This document shows positions 60,041 through 64,000 of a stretch of 64,000 nt of DNA, one piece after another. Every line of letters begins with the position of its first letter. Position 1 is the first letter of the stretch. Both the position numbers and the translations under genes were made by a program. Source of the stretch: Nomia melanderi (taxonomy: Eukaryota > Arthropoda > Insecta > Hymenoptera > Halictidae); contig NC_135010.1 in assembly GCF_051020985.1 (NCBI RefSeq), positions 4,772,001 through 4,836,000 on the forward strand. The letters are read 5' to 3'. The notes beneath the pieces were generated by a model. It searched no databases. It saw only the letters and a program-made list of their open reading frames with translations, and was not told where the DNA came from.

Positions 60041-62072
60041 ATTAAAAATTAAATAGTATAATATATAATTTTATTAGGTTCTTGAATGATTTAAATGTTT
60101 TTATTGTATCTTACTGAATATTTCTTAAAGGGTTAATTCTTTGAAAAGCTATGTCGAGGTCGATTCGACGTTGTGTCTTGGTATATTCTCTTTTTGCAGA
60201 AAAAGAGCAATCTCCGACTTTCACCATTTTTAAAGTATATTGTTAAAATCGTCGCTCTGAGTAATGTTACGAAATTATGAAGGTCGTTGTTTATTAAAAA
60301 ATTAAATACTTATTTTCTTTCAAGGGTATTTCACTGACTTTAATAGTCTTAACAAATACTGTTGAGGTCATCACTTTCAACAATTGAAAAATATTTTTTA
60401 TAAATAACTTAATAAGTTGTGTTATCCCCCCGTTACAGATTGCTAATTGAAACGAAACAGTTGTAAATGTTCCAGTTTCCAATTTCTTCCTGTAATTGTT
60501 GGTTAGTAATTGATTTATATATTTCAATATTTTTATCGCACAGAATATTAGACAGAGTCCACGATGTAGAGTTTCGAGGGAATAAACGCAGCTTGTTAAC
60601 GAAACAAATTTTTGTTTTCAGCGTCACTTACCAATGAAGCATCGCACGAACGATGGACAAGTGAGGACGCAATGAAAATTAAATTCACCGTTCGATAAGT
60701 GGAGAAAATAACAAGAATCCAAAGAGGATTAGCAAATTTGAGGGGGAAATGCAACAGTTGCGAAGCAATTTCTGCTCCCGGGATTACCAACGCTCCAATT
60801 TTAATATACGCTGGATACTAGGCGAACTACTAAAAAATTATTACGTTCTTGGTGGAAATTTGTGTACAACAAGAAGACTCTCGGTCACTTCACGCATTGT
60901 GTACTTCGATATCATTTCAACGGAGGTTTCTGTTTTCGGAACAGAGAAACATTCCAGGCGGGGACACATTTTAATTGAAATTTTAAATTAATATGGCTCA
61001 TTTAGATATTCTACATTGAAGAGAGATTCACTTTTTCCTAGATATATTTAAATTTGATTAAGCTCAATCCACCTAAAGTTGCATGGAAAAAATATAAAAA
61101 CTTACGTGTCTACTTGGATTTATTGCATCAACCGCTTACCTGAAACAGAAAGAAATATATACTTTTAGATATACTTTATGATAATGAATATTGTTGACAT
61201 TTTTGCTTAAATTTCGTTGTAATTATCTACTTGAAACATTCGAAAAGGAAATTAACCATTAAAAAAATGCAATCGTGTTAAAAGAATGATATTTAAGTGT
61301 TTCGTGAGTCATTCAGTTTTATTGTTAATAAAAATGAAATTTTTTTTAGAAAACATTGAATAGTATCGAAAGCTTTAATTAATTAATCGATTAATTGAAT
61401 ATAAATTCAATTTAATACTCAACAGATGTTCGATAACACAAAAACAGAATTTTATATTATTAGAAATAGTAGCTTACAAATATTACAGAATTCGATCTGC
61501 TGAATCCGACTGTATAAAAAAGAACAAAATACATCAATTAATAATTACACATTATGTAATATCTAAACAACAAACGATAGATCAATTAATAACAGTAACA
61601 TTGCTTTCATAGGAAACACGAGTAAGCAAGATTCATATAAAAATTTCCGTACACTTTAATAAAACTTTTATTTCACCGCAAACACGGTAAGATCTTTCAA
61701 GGTGGGAATAACTTTATTATTACCTCGTTTAGATAAATTACTCTATAAAAACGAGAATTTCCACGAAGATACGTAATTTAGGCGTAACTGCCATGTGAAA
61801 GATTTAGAAAAATAGAAACGAGAACGGAAATTTATATGCCTCCTCGAATTTCATATTATTAATATTAATCATATTAATCACGACGAAACGAGATTACAAA
61901 GAAATGAATCCAATGAAGACACTATGAAACATTAACAGCATTCTTTAACACCATGATCCGAAAAAATAAATAATTCCTCGTTGAAAAAGGCAGTATCATT
62001 TCGAGCTTTAAGATGAGACGTATACTCGTCAAACGTAGTTAACCGGTTAAAAATTATATCCTAACTTTTCAT
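60041..62072. other. Mostly AT-rich spacer
   Basis: 60600-60990 is slightly GC-richer. No gene, RNA or complete mobile element recognised. Confidence 0.5.
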
Positions 62073-62326
62073 GTAACTTCTTGCCTTATAATATCGTGTC
62101 ATGCTCGTAGTGAAGATTTCAAATGGAATATAACAAACATAAATAAATATAACTGAATATTTTTGAATTCAAATTAAATGTAAGTCTTCTGTTATCAACT
62201 GTTATATTTCAGAATACATAAAGATAGAATATACCTAAAATATCTCTCTCCTTTTTAATAAGTTATTAATGACAAAGTAGTTGTATCGATCATAATTGAA
62301 AATGAAATCATAGGGCAAGGGGTTAA
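62073..62326 (+). mobile_element. MITE family C copy
   Basis: Left GTAACTTCTTGCCTTATAAT, right ATAGGGCAAGGGGTTAA. Interior TGACAAAGTAGTTGTATCGA shared with the copies at 6026 and 48364. Confidence 0.7.
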
Positions 62327-62480
62327 GATTTAACTGTTTTCACAAGGGGATCAATCAGTGATAATGGCTATCAGTCAAAACGTTGGGATGCAATTTTTAA
62401 AGGACACAACTCTCACCTAAAAATTTCGAATAGCTTCGACCATCCATGATGGCCGTGAAAACGTCGAATCTACTACTAGA

Positions 62481-62862
62481 TTAACGTCAAAATTATCAGA
62501 CGGGTCAAAATGGTCCACTCCTTATTTCTTCTTTCACAATTGTAGAAAAGGAGCAGATAATTCTCTGAGAAATGATTAACACTAGATTTACAAAATTAGA
62601 GATTTAAAAGTAGACTATTAGGATACACACTCGCGTAATTGTATCAATCAAAACCGACATAAATGTTTGCCAAGTAATGTATAAACATTCAATATATAAG
62701 TGTATAAAAATGTGTGATCCGTAAAAATTCTAATGTTAAAAAACTAATTCAGTTACTAAACTGAAATACAAGGCAATCGAAATCTTAATGAATCCACATT
62801 TATAGCTTTCCAGAAAGGAATTTTAAAAAACCAGTTCAAGCGCTCAATAATTCTACCGTTAA
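62481..62862. mobile_element. Family E element interrupted by a family F MITE
   Basis: Left TTAACGTCAAAATTATCAGA, right end read inward TTAACGGTAGAATTATTGAG. Interrupted by 62576-62739; with that removed it is about 218 bp, close to the usual family E length. Confidence 0.7.
62576..62739. mobile_element. MITE family F copy, nested
   Basis: 164 bp between TTAA repeats. Left TTAACACTAGATTTACAAAA, right GTAAAAATTCTAATGTTAA. Confidence 0.65.
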
Positions 62863-63081
62863 CACTAGATTTATTAACATTCATTGCACAGTTTATTCTA
62901 TTATTCCTAGACAAATTAAAATTCGTCAATTTAAATCTTGGAAATCATAAGTTCAAAAACAAACAATTACGATACATGTTCGTGCAACTACATCAATAAA
63001 AATCGACGTAAAAGTTTATCAACTAATATTTATAAAATTCAGTATGCGTCAAATTGACGCGTTCCGTGAATCTAGTGTTAA
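62859..63081. mobile_element. MITE family F copy, abutting
   Basis: 223 bp. Left TTAACACTAGATTTATTAAC, right GTGAATCTAGTGTTAA. Its left TTAA (62859-62862) is also the right TTAA of the family E element. Confidence 0.8.
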
Positions 63082-64000
63082 AATATCATAAATTTGTACG
63101 TCTCGTTCGGTTTCGAGTAAACTCTGCCGGCAGCAGTCACCGAGCGTGCATTTTTTCGGATCCAGTGACAACCACGTGGTAGCGTCAAAATGGCTTCGGA
63201 CCCCAGAGAAAAAATACCACGGGAATCTGTATCTTCGTTCTTTTGTTCGCAAATCGTTCGACGAGGCGACGGAGGCTCCCGGCGGCGACTCGTTGTCACG
63301 AAGGACAGACATGGAAACCGCATTACGAAGGTAGCTTTGACGGGCTAACGCGAATTTATACGTTCGGCCGCGTGAAAAAATGCCGGGGGTCGCCGGCTAC
63401 ATCAGTTTCCCGTGGGTGTGCCGATACGGAAAATCAATTTACCCACCGTTCCACGGGATTCGACGTTTTAAATCGTCCCCGGGAGAAAAATAATTATTTG
63501 GCAATCGGTCTCTTTTAACGCGAGCCCTTTTTCCACGATAGAACGTTTGCCCCTGTGTAGTTGTATTCATTTATTACACAATCATTGTGGCTTTCTATCC
63601 CTTCGACACTCTCGGTTTTAGGAAAATACAATTATAAAGAAACGATTAAGCTTTAAACTGAATATTTTGTTGAGTGTACCAGCTAGAAAAATGCTTGTTG
63701 CAAATAATAATTCTGTGAACTCTTATAAATAAAATTATGTGTTTTTGTGATATAGCTTCCTGGAACTTTTGTATAATTTTTACAATTGATGTGACAATAT
63801 TGTTTAAATTTGAGTATTTAATAGTTTCTATTTGAGATAGAATTTATTAAAACCTGGGGATGTAAAGCAATTATAGATAAATCACTCCGTGAATATTGTA
63901 GATAAAAATTCACGTTGAACAATGTAATTAAACTGTAAAAGAGGCAAACCACTAAATAAAAATTTATCATATGATTTTCGTAATAACCCCAGTTTAACTA
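63082..64000. other. GC-rich island (63095-63540), then AT-rich DNA
   Basis: Short open frames on both strands (63049-63518) overlap antisense and lack signatures. From 63560 to the end I see nothing recognisable. Confidence 0.4.

Noticed and set aside
1..64000. CRISPR array, rRNA, tRNA, viral or bacterial genes
   Set aside because: No regularly spaced short direct repeats with unique spacers, no rRNA or tRNA signatures, and no viral protein motifs were seen.

Overview
The window is eukaryotic, AT-rich, gene-poor DNA. The one clear gene is the 3' end of an insect biogenic-amine receptor, and I see no bacterial, organellar or phage features. The receptor type (an insect 5-HT2-like GPCR with a very long third intracellular loop), the short introns and AT-rich spacers broken by small GC-rich islands, and the many short TTAA-flanked transposons fit an insect, probably a bee or other hymenopteran. 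That assignment is inference from composition and protein resemblance, not a database match.

Gene content. Two exons on the + strand join in frame: 5332-5849 (part of intracellular loop 3) and 10831-11324 (end of loop 3, TM6, TM7, helix 8, stop codon). Together they give the last ~336 residues of a class A aminergic GPCR, best read as a 5-HT2-type serotonin receptor (5-HT2B / 5-HT2-beta group). The exons for the N-terminus and TM1-TM5 were not found and should lie left of the window; position 1 itself starts with a donor-like GTAAGG. From about 11.5 kb to 64 kb I could not recognise any protein-coding gene, tRNA, rRNA or CRISPR array. One weak candidate for a signal-peptide first exon (22939-23061, + strand) is recorded with low confidence.

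Repeats. The rest of the window is shaped by several families of short (about 160-470 bp) non-coding elements that start and end in TTAA with related inverted ends, as expected for piggyBac-type MITEs. I could separate at least seven families by their ends: A (TTAACACGTTGAATGCC), B (TTAACCCTTTGCACTC), C (TTAACCTCTTGCCTTATAAT), D (TTAACCTCTTGCGCTGGAAA), E (TTAATACTAAAACTACCGA), F (TTAACACTAGATTTAC) and G (TTAACCATTTGAGGCC). Several are nested (13274-13710, 62481-63081, 16030-16502 inside a minisatellite), which gives a relative order of insertion. Other structures are a ~400 bp foldback at 41169-41569, two related foldback elements at 58046-58402 and 59085-59430, a TIR element with internal tandem repeats at 47551-47868, a minisatellite whose spacing switches between exactly 54 and 68 bp (16517-16945), a diverged ~160 bp tandem array at 34300-35000, and a perfect 13-bp-stem palindrome with paired CRE-like / nuclear-receptor-like half sites at 38954-38984.

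Layout: 1-5331 upstream intron of the receptor with MITEs; 5332-11324 receptor exons and a 5 kb intron; 11325-~12200 3' UTR and flank; 12.2-64 kb a transposon-rich gene desert with scattered GC-rich islands.
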